Below are positions 15,996 through 24,341 of a stretch of 64,000 nt of DNA, piece by piece. A program made the position numbers and the translations under genes. This DNA comes from DATDAH01 sp963725155 (GTDB lineage Bacteria > Actinomycetota > Acidimicrobiia > Acidimicrobiales > DATDAH01): positions 496,001 through 560,000 of the forward strand of contig CAVRXU010000008.1 in the NCBI GenBank assembly GCA_963725155.1. The letters run 5' to 3'. Each line of letters starts with the position of its first letter. Position 1 is the stretch's first letter. Under the pieces are notes generated by a model. The model was not told where the DNA came from and did not search any database. It saw only the letters and a list, made by a program, of their open reading frames with translations.

Positions 15996-16876
15996 GGGTC
16001 GCCGGCGCCCAGCTCGGACCGATCGCCCGGGACGAGCGCCGGGCCGACGTCGTCGAGCGCCTCCTCGGACTCCTCCGGGCCGCGGTCGACGACGGTGCCG
16101 ACCTGGTGGCCTTCCCCGAGCTGGCCCTGACCAGCTTCTTCCCCCGCTGGGTGCTGGAGGGCGATGAGCTCGACGCCTTCTACGAGACCGAGATGCCCGG
16201 CCCCGAGACCAAGCCCCTCTTCGAGGAGGCCGCCCGCCTCGGTGTCGGGTTCTCCCTCGGCTACGCCGAGCTGGTCGGCGGCCATCGCTACAACACCACC
16301 GTGCTGGTCGACGGCCAGGGCACGGTCGTCGGCCACTACCGCAAGGTCCACCTGCCCGGCCACGAGGAACCGGAGCCGTGGCGCCCGTTCCAGCACCTCG
16401 AACGGGCCTACTTCGAACCCGGCGACGGGTTCGCCACCTGGTCGGCCTTCGGGGCCGAGGTGGGCCTGGCCACCTGCAACGACCGCCGCTGGCCCGAGAC
16501 CTACCGGGTGCTCGCCCTCGAGGGCGCCGAGGTGGTGCTCATCGGGTACAACACCCCCATCCACTACCCGCCCGATCCGGACCAGGACCGGCTGGCCGGG
16601 TTCCACAACCGGCTGGTCATGCAGGCGGGCGCGTACCAGAACGGCCTGTGGGTCGTCGGCGTGGCCAAGGGAGGCGTGGAGGAGAGCGTCGAGCTGCTGG
16701 CCGAGAGCTGCATCATCGCCCCATCGGGCGAGATCGTGGCCGAGGCGGCGACCACCGGTGACGAGGTGATCGTGGCCGACGTCGACCTGGCGGCCTGTGC
16801 GCACTACCGAGAGACGCTGTTCGACTTCGCCCGCTACCGGCGGCCGGAGGTCTACGGGAAGATCTGCGAGCCATGA
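15992..16876 (+). CDS. Carbon-nitrogen hydrolase, N-carbamoyl-D-amino-acid hydrolase type
   Basis: A 294-residue nitrilase-superfamily enzyme. The catalytic triad is visible: Glu in LVAFPELALTSFF, Lys in HYRKVHLPG and Cys in ATCNDRRWPETYRVL. The CNDRRWPETYR motif is diagnostic for the D-carbamoylase branch, as is the His-rich HRLVMQAGAYQNGLWVVG-like stretch. Family enzymes hydrolyse N-carbamoyl-D-amino acids to the amino acid, CO2 and ammonia. Having both an L-type and a D-type carbamoylase in one operon suggests processing of ureido intermediates of either configuration. GTG start overlapping the upstream TGA; the stop overlaps the next ATG. Confidence 0.92.
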   Translation: MRVAGAQLGPIARDERRADVVERLLGLLRAAVDDGADLVAFPELALTSFFPRWVLEGDELDAFYETEMPGPETKPLFEEAARLGVGFSLGYAELVGGHRYNTTVLVDGQGTVVGHYRKVHLPGHEEPEPWRPFQHLERAYFEPGDGFATWSAFGAEVGLATCNDRRWPETYRVLALEGAEVVLIGYNTPIHYPPDPDQDRLAGFHNRLVMQAGAYQNGLWVVGVAKGGVEESVELLAESCIIAPSGEIVAEAATTGDEVIVADVDLAACAHYRETLFDFARYRRPEVYGKICEP

Positions 16877-19407
16877 CCACGTTCACCCTGAACGGCGCCC
16901 CGGTCGAGGTGCCCGACGACCGGGCCCACCTGCTGGTGGCGCTGCGGGAGGACCTCGGGATCATCTCGGCCAAGGACGGCTGCGCCCCCTCCGGCCAGTG
17001 CGGCTGCTGCACGGTGCTGCTCGACGGCAAGGCCGTGGTCGCCTGCCAGGTGTCGCTGGAGAAGGCGGCCGGCAGGGAGGTCGTCACCCTGGAGGGCATC
17101 GAGGAGCGCCAGCGTTACGCCGACGCCTTCGCCGCCGCCGGCGCACTCCAGTGCGGCTTCTGCACGCCCGGGATCCTGGTGCGCACGAAGGCACTGCTGG
17201 AGAAGGACGACCTGACCCGGGAGAAGGCGGCCCGCCACCTCGGCGCCCACCTGTGCCGCTGCACCGGCTACATCAAGATCCTCGACGCCATCGAGGCCCT
17301 GGCCCGGGGCGAGTCACCGGTGCCGTGCCTCGACGGGGGCGTGGGAGCCCGGGCCGGGAAGCACCAGGGCACCGCGTTGTCCGCCGGCACCCGCCCGTTC
17401 ATCGACGACCTGAGCCCCGAAGGAATCCTGCACGCCGTGCTCCGGCTGGCTGATCACGCCCGCGCCGACGTCGTGCGCATCGACACCACGGCCGCCGCGG
17501 CCGTCCCCGGCGTCGAAGCCGTGCTGACCGCGGCGGATGTGCCCGGTGAGCTGCGGGTGGGCCTGATCCACCAGGACTGGCCGGTCTTCATCCCCGAGGG
17601 CGGGCGGACGTCCTACCTGGGTGACGTCCTGGCCGTGGTCGTGGCCGCGGACCGGGCGACGGCCGAGCGAGCGGCCGCCCTGGTCGATGTGACCTACGAG
17701 GTGTTGACGCCCATCGTCGACCCCGAGGCCGCCCTGGCCGGCGACGAGGACGCCGTGTGGGGCCTCGACGGCAACGAGCTGTCCCGTTCCACCTATGCCC
17801 GGGGCGGCGACGTCGACGCCGCCCTCGCGGCATCGGCCCACGTGGTCCGCCAGGCCTTCCGGACCCAGCGAGTGGAGCAGGCCTTCCTCGAGCCCGAGTC
17901 CACCCTCGCCGCGCCCCGACCAGACGGCGTGCTCCAGGTGTGGTCCGGCGGCCAGGGCGTGTGGGACGACCGTGACCAGATCGCGTCCGTGCTCGGCCTG
18001 CCGATCGACGCCGTCGAGGTCGAGCTGGTCTCCAATGGCGGGGCGTTCGGGGGCAAGGAGGACATGGCCAACCAGGCCCAGACCGCCCTGGCCGCCCACC
18101 TCCTGCAGCGGCCCGTCAAGTGCACGTTGACCCGCGAGCAGTCGCTGCTGATCCACCCGAAGCGCCATCCGATCGCCATGAGCTACGAAGCCGGCTGTGA
18201 CGCCGAGGGCCGGGTGACCGCCCTCCGGGCCCGCCTGATCGGTGACTCGGGGCCCTACGCCTCGGTGGGCATGAAGGTCCTCGAGCGAGCCGCGGGCCAC
18301 GCCGGGGGGCCGTACGCCTGGCCGACCATCGACGTCGAATCGGTGGCCGTGCGGACCAACAACCCCGTGTGCGGCGCCTTCCGGGGCTTCGGCGCCAACC
18401 AGGCCCAGTTCGCCACCGAGGGCGTCCTCGACCGGCTGGCCGAGCTGGTCGGCATCTCGGGCTGGGAGATCCGGGCCCGCAACGTGATCGAGCCCGGCGC
18501 CCTGTGGGGCCCGGGCCAGCGCATGGACGACGGCTGCCTCGGTGCCCGCCAGTGCCTCGACGCCGTCCGCCCCGCGTACGACGCCGCCATCGCCGAGGGT
18601 CGGCCGGTCGGCCTCGGCCTGGGCCTGAAGAACGCCGGGCTCGGCAACGGCCTCGTCGAGGTGGCCAAAGCCGTGGTCCGCTTCGAGGAGGACGGCACCA
18701 TCGAGGTGCGCCACTGCTGGACGGACATGGGCCAGGGCGTCGACACCGTGGCCCGCCAGGTCGCCGTGGAGGAGCTGGGCGTGGACCCGGCCCGCATCCG
18801 CGTGCAGGTCGACACCAGCCGGGAGCTCGGCACCGGGCAGACCACCGGCAGTCGGGGGACGATCATGGGCGCCGGCTCAGTGGCCGATGCCTGCGCCGCC
18901 GCCCTGGCCGACGGCTGCCGGCCGGGCATCGACTACCCGGGGGAGTACCGCGTCGACTGGACGAACTCGCTCAACGACGGCGTCGCCGAACCGGTCATCC
19001 ACTCCACGTTCGGCTACGCCGCCCAGCTCGTGATCCTCGACCCGGAGACGGGCGCGGTGGCGCGGGTCGTGGCCGCCCACGACGTCGGGCGAGCCGTCAA
19101 CCCGGTGCTGTGCGAAGGTCAGATCGAGGGCGCCGTGCACATGGGCCTCGGCTACGCCCTGTCGGAGGACTTCCCGGCCGACGACCAGGGCCGCCCGACC
19201 AACATGACCCTGCGCAGCCTGGCGATCATCCGGCCCAAGGACATGCCGCCGGTGGACGTGATCCTGGTCGAGTCGCCCCAGCCCAACTCCCCCTATGGCA
19301 TCAAGGGGGTGGGCGAGATCGGCCTCGTCCCCACGGCCGGCGCGGTGGCGGCGGCCCTCCACGCCCACGACGGCGAGTGGCGATCACAGCTGCCCATGAC
19401 CACGTAG
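16873..19407 (+). CDS. Fused [2Fe-2S]-molybdopterin hydroxylase (XdhD / aldehyde-oxidoreductase architecture, no FAD domain)
   Basis: An 844-residue single chain. Residues 1-155 are the FeS part (GCAPSGQCGCCTVLLDG, QCGFCTPG, LCRCTGYIK); residues ~165-844 are the Mo-binding part (hammerhead GTALSAGTRPFIDD, GGAFGGKEDMANQAQ, NNPVCGAFRGFGANQ, IKGVGEIGLVPT with the catalytic Glu). There is no FAD-binding module, as in E. coli XdhD and Desulfovibrio aldehyde oxidoreductase, so electrons must leave through a partner; the FAD subunit at 10049-10846 is one candidate. XdhD-type enzymes belong to purine/urate clusters. ATG start overlaps the upstream TGA, and the stop shares its last base with the next gene's GTG. 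Confidence 0.9.
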   Translation: MTTFTLNGAPVEVPDDRAHLLVALREDLGIISAKDGCAPSGQCGCCTVLLDGKAVVACQVSLEKAAGREVVTLEGIEERQRYADAFAAAGALQCGFCTPGILVRTKALLEKDDLTREKAARHLGAHLCRCTGYIKILDAIEALARGESPVPCLDGGVGARAGKHQGTALSAGTRPFIDDLSPEGILHAVLRLADHARADVVRIDTTAAAAVPGVEAVLTAADVPGELRVGLIHQDWPVFIPEGGRTSYLGDVLAVVVAADRATAERAAALVDVTYEVLTPIVDPEAALAGDEDAVWGLDGNELSRSTYARGGDVDAALAASAHVVRQAFRTQRVEQAFLEPESTLAAPRPDGVLQVWSGGQGVWDDRDQIASVLGLPIDAVEVELVSNGGAFGGKEDMANQAQTALAAHLLQRPVKCTLTREQSLLIHPKRHPIAMSYEAGCDAEGRVTALRARLIGDSGPYASVGMKVLERAAGHAGGPYAWPTIDVESVAVRTNNPVCGAFRGFGANQAQFATEGVLDRLAELVGISGWEIRARNVIEPGALWGPGQRMDDGCLGARQCLDAVRPAYDAAIAEGRPVGLGLGLKNAGLGNGLVEVAKAVVRFEEDGTIEVRHCWTDMGQGVDTVARQVAVEELGVDPARIRVQVDTSRELGTGQTTGSRGTIMGAGSVADACAAALADGCRPGIDYPGEYRVDWTNSLNDGVAEPVIHSTFGYAAQLVILDPETGAVARVVAAHDVGRAVNPVLCEGQIEGAVHMGLGYALSEDFPADDQGRPTNMTLRSLAIIRPKDMPPVDVILVESPQPNSPYGIKGVGEIGLVPTAGAVAAALHAHDGEWRSQLPMTT

Positions 19408-20441
19408 TGGCGCCCGTGGCCGTCACGCCCGGGCTGGTCTGTGCCCACCACCACCTGTATTCGGCACTGGCGCGGGGGATGCCGCCGCCACCGCGGACCC
19501 CGAGGACGTTCAGGGAGATCCTCGAGCTGGTCTGGTGGCGGTTGGACGTGGCCCTCGACCTCGACACGATCGGGTGGTCGGCCCGGCTCGGCGCGCTGGA
19601 AGCGCTGGCGGTCGGCTGCACGGCGATCATCGACCACCACGAGTCGCCGAATGCGATCGACGGTTCGCTCTCGGTCATCGCCGACGCCTGCGCCGAGGTG
19701 GGGGTGCGGGTGGTGTGCGCCTACGGGGCGACCGACCGGCACGGGGCCGACGGGGCCCGCCGGGGATTGGCGGAGAACCGCCGCTTCCTGGCCGGCGGCG
19801 GCCGGGGCATGGTCGGACTCCACGCCGCCTTCACCTGCTCGGACGAGACGATCGACGCCGCGGCCGCCCTCGCCCTCGACCACGGGGTGGGCGTGCACGT
19901 CCACGTGGCCGAAGGGCCCGACGACGCCCAGGCCGCCGACCGCCTGGCGTCGCACGCGATCGACGACTGGCTGCTGGTGCACGGGGTGCACCTGGCCGAC
20001 GACCACGGCCTGGCCGGGACGATCGTCCACAACCCCCGGTCGAACATGAACAACGCCGTGGGCTACGCCCGCCCGACCCGGTTCGCCGGCCCCGTCGCGC
20101 TCGGCACCGACGGGATCGGCGCCGACATGCTGGAGGAGTTCCGCCTGGCCTACGCCCGCCTGCGGGAGAGCGACGTCTCCGCCACCCCCGACACACCCTG
20201 GTCGTGGCTGGACGAGGGCCGACGGCTGGTGCCCGAGGTGGCGGACGATCGGGTGACGTGGTCGGTGGACACCGTGGACCCCTGGTCACTGGCCTTCACC
20301 ACGGGGGTGCGGCCCGTTGAAGTGGAGATCGGCGGCGAGGTGCTGTGGGCCGACGGTCGGCCGACGAGGGTCGACGGTGACGAGATCCGGGCCAAAGCAG
20401 CCGAAGCCGCCCGCCGCCTGTGGGCCAGGATGGACCCGTGA
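19407..20441 (+). CDS. Amidohydrolase, SsnA / cytosine-deaminase-like
   Basis: A 344-residue TIM-barrel amidohydrolase. The metal motif PGLVCAHHHLYSALARG (HxH), IIDHHESPNAIDGS, GLHAAFTCSDET, GVHVHVAEG (His) and ALGTDGIGADM (Asp) match the SsnA/ATZ-TRZ group of deaminases and hydrolases of nitrogen heterocycles. The N-terminal beta-sandwich strand normally preceding the HxH motif (~50 residues) is missing; only ~10 residues come before it, and no in-frame alternative outside the upstream gene restores it. It starts GTG at 19407, touching the upstream TAG. Fused Mo hydroxylase and SsnA also adjoin in the E. coli set, supporting a shared pathway. Confidence 0.85.
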   Translation: MAPVAVTPGLVCAHHHLYSALARGMPPPPRTPRTFREILELVWWRLDVALDLDTIGWSARLGALEALAVGCTAIIDHHESPNAIDGSLSVIADACAEVGVRVVCAYGATDRHGADGARRGLAENRRFLAGGGRGMVGLHAAFTCSDETIDAAAALALDHGVGVHVHVAEGPDDAQAADRLASHAIDDWLLVHGVHLADDHGLAGTIVHNPRSNMNNAVGYARPTRFAGPVALGTDGIGADMLEEFRLAYARLRESDVSATPDTPWSWLDEGRRLVPEVADDRVTWSVDTVDPWSLAFTTGVRPVEVEIGGEVLWADGRPTRVDGDEIRAKAAEAARRLWARMDP

Positions 20442-21433
20442 CCGACCGGCTGGCGCTCTACCTGCAGGACGCCCACCCGATCGCCGACGGCATCGAGATC
20501 TGCCGTTACGCCGAGGCCAAGGGCTTCGAGGCGGTCTGGCAGGCCGAGAGCCGCCTCGTACGGGAGGCGACCGTCCCGATGGCGGCGTTCCTCTCCCACA
20601 CCACGACCCTCAAGGCCGGGTCCGGTGTGGTCAACAACTGGACCCGGAACCCCGCCCTCCTGGCGTCGACCTTCGCCACCCTCGACGACCTCGCCCCGGG
20701 GCGGGTCATCCTCGGCATCGGGGCGTGGTGGGACCCGCTGGCGGCCAAGGTGGGCATCGACCGCTCCCGGCCCCTGCTGGCCATGCGGGAGACGGTCGAG
20801 GCCTGTCGGGCGCTGCTGGCCGACGAGACCGTGACCTACGACGGCGAGTTCGTGCACCTCGACGGCGTCGAGCTGGACTACGTCCACCAGGAGCGGCGGC
20901 CCAAAGCCGTGCCCATCTACATCGGGGCCACCGGGATGCAGATGATGGAGCTGACCGGGCGCATCGCCGACGGTGTCCTCCTGAACTACCTCGTGTCGCC
21001 CGCCTACAACGACCGGGCCTTGGAGCACCTGGCTCGAGGAGCTGAGGCCGCGGGCCGGACCGTCGACGATCTGGACCGACCCCAGCTCGTCGTCTGCTCG
21101 GTCGACGACGACCGTCAGGTCGCCCTCGACTCCGCTCGCCTGCTCGTCACCCAGTACCTGGGCCAGCAGCCCCACATCATGAAGGCCTCCGGGGTCCCCG
21201 AGTCGCTGCTGGAGGAGATCGGCCGGGTCCTCACCTGGCCGGCCACGCACGAGCAGGTGGTCGAGGCGTCCCGCCTCGTCCCCGACGACATCGTCCAGAT
21301 GATCTGCGCCGCGGGCACGCCCGCCGAGTGCAGGGAGAAGGTGGCCGAGTACGTCGCTCGCGGCTGCACGTGTCCCGTCCTCTACCCCCTCGGCCCCGAC
21401 GTGAAGCAGATGATCGACGTGTTCGCCCCGTGA
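20438..21433 (+). CDS. Luciferase-like (LLM class) flavin/F420-dependent oxidoreductase
   Basis: A 331-residue TIM-barrel protein of the bacterial luciferase superfamily: YLQDAHPIADGIEICRYAEAKGFEAVWQAESRL, TLKAGSGVVNNWTRNPALLAST, and VILGIGAWWDPLAAKVG. In actinobacteria these are often F420-dependent (5,10-methylene-H4MPT-reductase-like), others use FMNH2 and O2 as monooxygenases. Which cofactor is used cannot be read from sequence. GTG start overlapping the upstream TGA and its own stop overlapping the next GTG show tight coupling, so it probably oxidises or reduces a ring or ureide intermediate of the pathway. Confidence 0.88.
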   Translation: MTDRLALYLQDAHPIADGIEICRYAEAKGFEAVWQAESRLVREATVPMAAFLSHTTTLKAGSGVVNNWTRNPALLASTFATLDDLAPGRVILGIGAWWDPLAAKVGIDRSRPLLAMRETVEACRALLADETVTYDGEFVHLDGVELDYVHQERRPKAVPIYIGATGMQMMELTGRIADGVLLNYLVSPAYNDRALEHLARGAEAAGRTVDDLDRPQLVVCSVDDDRQVALDSARLLVTQYLGQQPHIMKASGVPESLLEEIGRVLTWPATHEQVVEASRLVPDDIVQMICAAGTPAECREKVAEYVARGCTCPVLYPLGPDVKQMIDVFAP

Positions 21434-22491
21434 TCCTGCGCAACCCGCTGGTGGGACCAGTCGAGCCGACCGCGCCGGGCGACGCGCCCTACGCCTTCCA
21501 TCGGCGGCTACCGGGGTACGCGGCACGACCGGTAGTCGATCTCGCGGACTCCTTCGGCCTCGGGTCGGTGGCGGTGAAGGACGAGTCGGACCGGTTCGGG
21601 CTGCCGTCGTTCAAGATGCTGGGCGCGTCCTGGGCCACCTACCGGACTCTTCTGACCCTCCTCGGCCACGAACCCGCATGGACCACCGTCGACGAGCTGG
21701 CCCACGCCCTCGCGCCGTTGCGCCCGCTGACCCTCACGACCGCCACCGACGGCAACCATGGCCGGGCCGTGGCCCGCATGGCCGCGCTGCTCGGGTTCGC
21801 CGCCCGCATCTACGTGCCCGACGACATGGTGCCCGCTCGCATCGCCGCCATCGAGGGCGAGGGGGCCGAGGTCGTCGTGGTCGACGGCAGCTACGACGAG
21901 GCCGTCGCCGCGGCGGCCGCCTCGGGTGACGTGGTGGTGGCCGACACCGGCGAGGGCGAGGCTCCGGCCCGCGTCATCGAGGGCTACTCGACGATGTTCC
22001 GGGAGCTCGGCGACCGCCCGTTCGACGCCGTGTTCTTCCCCGTCGGCGTGGGAGCCCTCGCCGCCGCGGTCGTCACGGCGTTCCGCCCCGGTGACACGGT
22101 CCTCGTCGCCGTGCAGGCGTCAGGCGCCCCGTCCCTGGTCCACTCCCTGGAGGTGGGGCGGGTGGCCACGCTGCCCCGCGAGCCGCGCACGATCATGGCC
22201 GGGATCTCCTGCGGCACGCCGTCGCCGGTCGCCTGGCCACTCGTGTCCCGGGGCGTCGACTGGGTCGTGACCGTCGATGACGACCAGGCCCGGGACGCCA
22301 TGCGGGTGCTGGCCCGCGAGGGGATCGTCTCGGGCGAGACCGGGGCGGCCGCACTGGCGGGTCTCCTCGAGGTGCTGGCGACCGAGGCCGAGGGCCCCGA
22401 GCTCAGCCCCGACAGCGCGGTCCTCGTGCTGTCCACCGAAGGCGCCACCGATCCGGTCGCCTACGAGGAGATCGTCGGCCGAGCCCCGTGA
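21430..22491 (+). CDS. PLP-dependent lyase, diaminopropionate ammonia-lyase (YgeX)-like
   Basis: A 353-residue fold-type II PLP enzyme. KDESDRFGLPSFKMLGASWA holds the Schiff-base Lys (about residue 60), TDGNHGRAVARMA the Asn-Gly loop that orients PLP, and GVGALAAAV the phosphate loop. The DESDRFGLPSFKMLGASWA block is closest to diaminopropionate ammonia-lyase/YgeX rather than threonine dehydratase. Length is ~45 residues below YgeX (398). YgeX-type genes occur in anaerobic purine/urate clusters. Coupled by GTGA to its upstream neighbour and by GTGA to the deaminase downstream. Confidence 0.85.
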   Translation: MILRNPLVGPVEPTAPGDAPYAFHRRLPGYAARPVVDLADSFGLGSVAVKDESDRFGLPSFKMLGASWATYRTLLTLLGHEPAWTTVDELAHALAPLRPLTLTTATDGNHGRAVARMAALLGFAARIYVPDDMVPARIAAIEGEGAEVVVVDGSYDEAVAAAAASGDVVVADTGEGEAPARVIEGYSTMFRELGDRPFDAVFFPVGVGALAAAVVTAFRPGDTVLVAVQASGAPSLVHSLEVGRVATLPREPRTIMAGISCGTPSPVAWPLVSRGVDWVVTVDDDQARDAMRVLAREGIVSGETGAAALAGLLEVLATEAEGPELSPDSAVLVLSTEGATDPVAYEEIVGRAP

Positions 22492-23702
22492 GCCGGCTGG
22501 TGCTGCGGGGCGCCCGCCAACCTGGGGACATCGCGCTGAAGGACGGGCGGATCGAGGCCATCGGAACCGTCACCGCGGAGCCCGGAGACGAGGTGCTCCG
22601 CTGTGACGGGGACCTCGTCACCGCCGGGCTGATCAACACCCATCACCACCTGTACCAGTGGGCGACCCGCGGCCGAGCGGTGGGCTGCAACCTCTTCGAC
22701 TGGCTGGTCGAGCTCTACCCGATCTGGGGACGGCTGTCGGTCGAGGAGATCCACGACGCCGCCCTCCGGGGGCTCACCGAGCTGGCTCGCTCGGGGTGCA
22801 CGACCGCCGCCGACCACCACTACCTCGTGCCCCGCGGCGACGACTCGGTGTTCGACGCCATCGCCGCCGCCGCCCGGGAGGTGGGCATCCGCCTGGTCCT
22901 GTCCCGTGGTTCGATGGACCTGGGCGAGAGCCAGGGCGGGCTGCCCCCGGATCACGTCGTCGAGGACCGGGAGGCCATCCTGGCCTCGACGGAGTCCGTC
23001 ATCGCCCGCCTGCACGACCCGGACTGGTGCCAGGTGGTCGTCGCTCCGTGCTCTCCCTTCTCGGTGACCCCTGAGCTGATGATCGAGTCGGCGGAGCTGG
23101 CCCGGAAGCACGGGCTGCGCCTGCACACGCACCTGTGCGAGACCGTCGAGGAGACCGAGTACTGCCTCGAGCACTTCGGCCGGCGACCGGTCGATCTGCT
23201 CGACGAGTGGGGCTGGGTGGGCGACGACGTCTGGCTGGCCCACGGCATCCACATCTCGCCGCCCGAGATCGACCGGCTGGGAGCAGCGGGGACGGGGGTG
23301 GCCCACTGCCCGTCGTCCAACGCCCGCCTGGCCGCCGGCCTGTGCCCCGTCACCGACCTCGAGGCGGCGGGCTGCCCGGTCGGGTTGGGGGTCGACGGCG
23401 TGGCCTCCAACGAGGTCGGTGGCCTCTTCCCCGAGATCCGTCAGGCGCTCTACACGGCTCGCATCCGAGCCGGCCGGGCCGATGCCTTCCTACCCGGGGA
23501 CGCCCTGCGCCTGGCCACCGCGGGAGGGGCCAGGTGCCTCGGACGCCCCGAGCTCGGACGCCTGGAGATCGGCGCGGTGGCCGACCTGGCCGTGTGGCCC
23601 GCCGACGACCTGGAGGACCTCCCCGACCCGATGGACGGGCTCGCCCTCGGCCCCGACCGCCGGGTTCACCACCTCATCGTGGACGGTCGCGTCGTGATCT
23701 GA
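22488..23702 (+). CDS. 8-oxoguanine deaminase (ATZ/TRZ amidohydrolase)
   Basis: A 404-residue amidohydrolase. The motifs GLINTHHHLYQWATRG, CTTAADHHYLVPRGDDS, SMDLGESQGGLPPDHVV, VAPCSPFSVTPELM, LHTHLCETVEETEYCLEHFGRRPVD, VWLAHGIHISPPEIDRLG and VAHCPSSNARLAAG follow the 8-oxoguanine deaminase pattern closely. The enzyme converts 8-oxoguanine to urate and ammonia. It feeds the same product as xanthine dehydrogenase, which is the best evidence that this operon handles purines. ATG/GTG start at 22488 overlaps the upstream stop. It is the last gene of the coupled block and convergent with the TetR gene. Confidence 0.9.
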   Translation: MSRLVLRGARQPGDIALKDGRIEAIGTVTAEPGDEVLRCDGDLVTAGLINTHHHLYQWATRGRAVGCNLFDWLVELYPIWGRLSVEEIHDAALRGLTELARSGCTTAADHHYLVPRGDDSVFDAIAAAAREVGIRLVLSRGSMDLGESQGGLPPDHVVEDREAILASTESVIARLHDPDWCQVVVAPCSPFSVTPELMIESAELARKHGLRLHTHLCETVEETEYCLEHFGRRPVDLLDEWGWVGDDVWLAHGIHISPPEIDRLGAAGTGVAHCPSSNARLAAGLCPVTDLEAAGCPVGLGVDGVASNEVGGLFPEIRQALYTARIRAGRADAFLPGDALRLATAGGARCLGRPELGRLEIGAVADLAVWPADDLEDLPDPMDGLALGPDRRVHHLIVDGRVVI

Positions 23703-23706
23703 GGCG

Positions 23707-24321
23707 TCAGCCGGCCACCCCGTCAGGGTCGGTGAGGAACCCGCGCTCGATCAGGGTGGCGACCGAGTCGAGGGCGGCCCGGTCGGTGGGGAGGTCGCGT
23801 GAAATGGCGAAGTAGGCGAAGCGCTCGATCAAGGCCAGGAGGGCGACCGGGCCGAGGGGGCCCAGCGCCACCGTGTCCACCGACCGGCCCATGTCGTCCA
23901 CGGTCCGGGCAAAGGCCTCCTTGGCCAGGCGGTGCAGGCCCCGGTCCCGGGCGTGGTCCTCCATCCAGGCCCGGAAGACGGCGCCATGGCGGCGGTAGCC
24001 GGCGACGAAGCCGTCCAGCCAGTCGACGAGATCGTCGCCCGAGGGGCGGGGGTCGGCGGCCAGCTCGGCGACGCGGGCGATCATGTCCTCCGCCGCCTCG
24101 GCGGCCAGGATCCGGAACAGCTCCTGCTTGTCGGTGAAATAGAGGTAGAAGGCCCCGTGCGAGACTCCGGCATGGCGCACGATGTCGTCCACCCGGGTGG
24201 CGTGGAAGCCCCGGTCGTCGATGGCGGCCAGCGCGCCGTCGAGGAGGCGGCGCCGGGTGCGGGCGCTTCGGGGCTCGACCTCGGCGTCGGGCTCGGTGGT
24301 GTCGGGATCAGTGGTCGTCAT
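23707..24321 (-). CDS. TetR-family transcriptional regulator
   Basis: A 204-residue regulator. The helix-turn-helix (about residues 20-66) has the TetR form: TRRRLLDGALAAIDDRGFHATRVDDIVRHAGVSHGAFYLYFTDKQELF. The C-terminal ligand domain is helical and typical in length. It is divergent from the acyl-CoA ligase with only 20 nt between starts, so it likely controls that gene and itself. It is the only recognisable repressor in the window and hence a candidate for the dispersed palindrome, but no such palindrome lies in its own 20-nt divergent gap, which weakens the link. Confidence 0.93.
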   Translation of the reverse strand: MTTTDPDTTEPDAEVEPRSARTRRRLLDGALAAIDDRGFHATRVDDIVRHAGVSHGAFYLYFTDKQELFRILAAEAAEDMIARVAELAADPRPSGDDLVDWLDGFVAGYRRHGAVFRAWMEDHARDRGLHRLAKEAFARTVDDMGRSVDTVALGPLGPVALLALIERFAYFAISRDLPTDRAALDSVATLIERGFLTDPDGVAG

Positions 24322-24341
24322 GGCGCCGGAGGTGGGGGCTG

